From Flavobacterium flavigenum (GTDB lineage: Bacteria > Bacteroidota > Bacteroidia > Flavobacteriales > Flavobacteriaceae): a DNA stretch of 64,000 bases. A program made the translations under genes and the position numbers. This document shows, in pieces, positions 62,929 through 64,000 of the stretch. The DNA lies in NCBI RefSeq assembly GCF_027111255.2, contig NZ_CP114285.2, forward strand, positions 806,001 through 870,000. Reading direction: 5' to 3'. A model generated the notes under the pieces. It was not told the origin of the DNA, did no database searches, and saw nothing but the letters and a program-made list of their open reading frames with translations. Each line of letters begins with the position of its first letter. Positions within the stretch are counted from its first letter, which is position 1.

Positions 62929-64000
62929 CTAGTAATTCAGGTTCAAACCAAACCCTACTCCCATATCACTGTCGTAATGCGTGGTGAGTCCAAAATTCTT
63001 TCCTATTATATATTTCAAACCTGCCATATATTCTTTGTCGGTATTCCACATCAGGTTCATTCGCAGCCTTTTCGAAAGAGGAATATCCATCCGTTCCAGC
63101 TGAAAGCGAAAATTACCATCAGTAAAAACTTCTGCCTGTGCAACAATTAACATTGGCAGAGTATAATTAACTCCGGCACTAAACACAGCTCTTTCATTTT
63201 TAGTATTGGTTTGTCCAAAGAGGTTCTTTTCATACTCCCCCATCTCCATCTTACGGTATCGCCAGTCAAACCCGATAAAAGGCATCAGCCACTGCATTTT
63301 GCCAATATACCTTCCAATATGGGTCTCTGTTTCGTAACCATGCATATCGGTGTACCCTAGCCTCCATTCAGTTCCTATACTCCATCGCGTATTTTGATAC
63401 ATTGCTTCACCATCATTACCATTGGTAGCAAAATCATTTTCTGCCATAAAATGGAACATCCTGTCATCAGCAAAGAGTTTTCTTTGAGCCGCTTTAGAAT
63501 TTTGAATTTCCGGGTTAGACTTTTGGTTTTCATAGCTAAAAATCCTTCCCATACCACTCATCATATGATAAAGAATATGGCAATGAAAAAACCAGTCCCC
63601 TTCAGCATTAGCAGTAAATTCTATTGTATCGGTTTCCATTGGCATAATATCAACCACATTTTTTAGTGGTGCATAATCGCCCTGATTATTAATCAGACGA
63701 AAATCATGGCCATGCAAATGCATTGGATGGCGCATCATAGAACCATTGTACAATACAATACGCACATTCTCTCCTTTCCTGATCAGGATTTTATCTGTTT
63801 CAGAAATTACTTTATTGTCCAGGCTCCAGACATAACGATTCATATTGCCGGTAAGCTCAAACCGAAGTTCTTTGACAGGTGCATCCTTGGGAAGTGTCGT
63901 TTTAATGGTAGATTTGAGCATACTGTAATTTAAGGTTACAATATCGGACAATGCATTACTGTTGTATTGCGAAGATCCTTCTTCAGTATGGTTTTTATGG
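62929..64000 (-). CDS. Multicopper oxidase C-terminus fused to CopB-like beta-barrel (5' part beyond window)
   Basis: The frame is open to the right edge (an internal Met at 63951 is not a start). It contains the last cupredoxin domain of a CopA-type multicopper oxidase with HPMHLHGHDF and the type 1/3 site HCHILYHMMSGMG, followed by about 200 residues that resemble the copper-resistance protein CopB outer-membrane barrel (RLGYTDMHGYETETHIGRYIG, MPFIGFDWRYRKMEM, and the ending GFGLNLNY). The whole would detoxify copper by oxidising Cu(I) at the outer membrane. Fusion of the two parts in one polypeptide is unusual for proteobacterial systems, where CopA and CopB are separate. Confidence 0.85.
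   Translation of the reverse strand, partial: HKNHTEEGSSQYNSNALSDIVTLNYSMLKSTIKTTLPKDAPVKELRFELTGNMNRYVWSLDNKVISETDKILIRKGENVRIVLYNGSMMRHPMHLHGHDFRLINNQGDYAPLKNVVDIMPMETDTIEFTANAEGDWFFHCHILYHMMSGMGRIFSYENQKSNPEIQNSKAAQRKLFADDRMFHFMAENDFATNGNDGEAMYQNTRWSIGTEWRLGYTDMHGYETETHIGRYIGKMQWLMPFIGFDWRYRKMEMGEYEKNLFGQTNTKNERAVFSAGVNYTLPMLIVAQAEVFTDGNFRFQLERMDIPLSKRLRMNLMWNTDKEYMAGLKYIIGKNFGLTTHYDSDMGVGFGLNLNY

Noticed and set aside
1..64000. tRNA, rRNA, insertion sequences, integrases, prophage genes or CRISPR-Cas
   Set aside because: I saw no clear tRNA cloverleaf, rRNA segment, transposase or integrase reading frame, or Cas gene in the window. This was a reading by eye, so short RNA genes could be missed.

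Overview
The window is very probably from a Flavobacterium-like member of the Bacteroidota. The evidence is an AT-rich background with almost no Shine-Dalgarno sites, type IX secretion (T9SS) C-terminal sorting domains of both type A (position 5.3 kb) and type B/gliding-associated type (11.8 kb), a PorP/SprF gene beside a PorE-like OmpA gene, a TonB-dependent receptor, LytTR and AraC regulators, and Wzx/Wzy-type exopolysaccharide genes. The genus is an inference from gene content, not from a marker gene.

Layout. (1) 0-8.2 kb, minus strand: secreted carbohydrate-active proteins, namely a DUF5695-like protein cut by the window edge, a GH127 beta-L-arabinofuranosidase with a lectin-like N-terminus, and a DUF6055/AvrXca-like HEFAH protein with a CBM-like domain and T9SS tail. 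(2) 8.9-23.9 kb, minus strand: a giant adhesin of about 4,000 residues containing 24 cadherin-like repeats of exactly 315 bp, followed by its SprF/PorP partner and a PorE-like OmpA/TPR/beta-propeller protein. (3) 24.6-28.4 kb: a membrane-anchored AraC regulator divergent from a TonB-dependent receptor. (4) 29.0-42.1 kb, minus strand: a Wzx/Wzy exopolysaccharide cluster with a priming sugar transferase, short TolC-like protein, Wzz/BY-kinase-like protein, flippase, polymerase, a phosphoribosyltransferase-HAD fusion and four glycosyltransferases. (5) 42.3-52.1 kb: a dense signalling region. A minus-strand operon encodes a receiver, an H-NOX protein, an HNOBA-PAS histidine kinase, a FIST protein and a second histidine kinase. 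Plus-strand genes encode a receiver, a GAF histidine kinase, an Hpt protein and a LytTR regulator. A tandemly duplicated small-RNA-like element lies between the two arms. (6) 52.1-52.7 kb: decayed remnants of a thioredoxin-to-DUF3570 operon whose intact paralogue lies at 58.7-61.5 kb. (7) 53.2-58.6 kb: GH29 fucosidase-like protein, SMP-30-like propeller, PAP2 phosphatase and VIT1/CCC1 transporter. (8) 58.7-61.5 kb: the intact thioredoxin/ApbE/DUF4266/DUF3570 operon. (9) 61.7-64.0 kb: XRE and Crp/Fnr regulators and a multicopper oxidase fused to a CopB-like barrel, cut by the right edge.

How the parts may work together (inference). The nitric-oxide-type sensor operon is transcribed in the same direction as, and ends just upstream of, the exopolysaccharide cluster. 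The adhesin is also a surface product, so much of the window concerns surface attachment and matrix. The glycoside hydrolases at both ends point to use of plant or algal polysaccharides. The most unusual observations are the higher-order repeat structure of the adhesin, the duplicated small-RNA candidate with a compensated hairpin, the H-NOX protein missing its propionate-binding arginine, the sugar transferase that appears to have lost its ATG by one inserted base, and the fossil copy of the ApbE operon.
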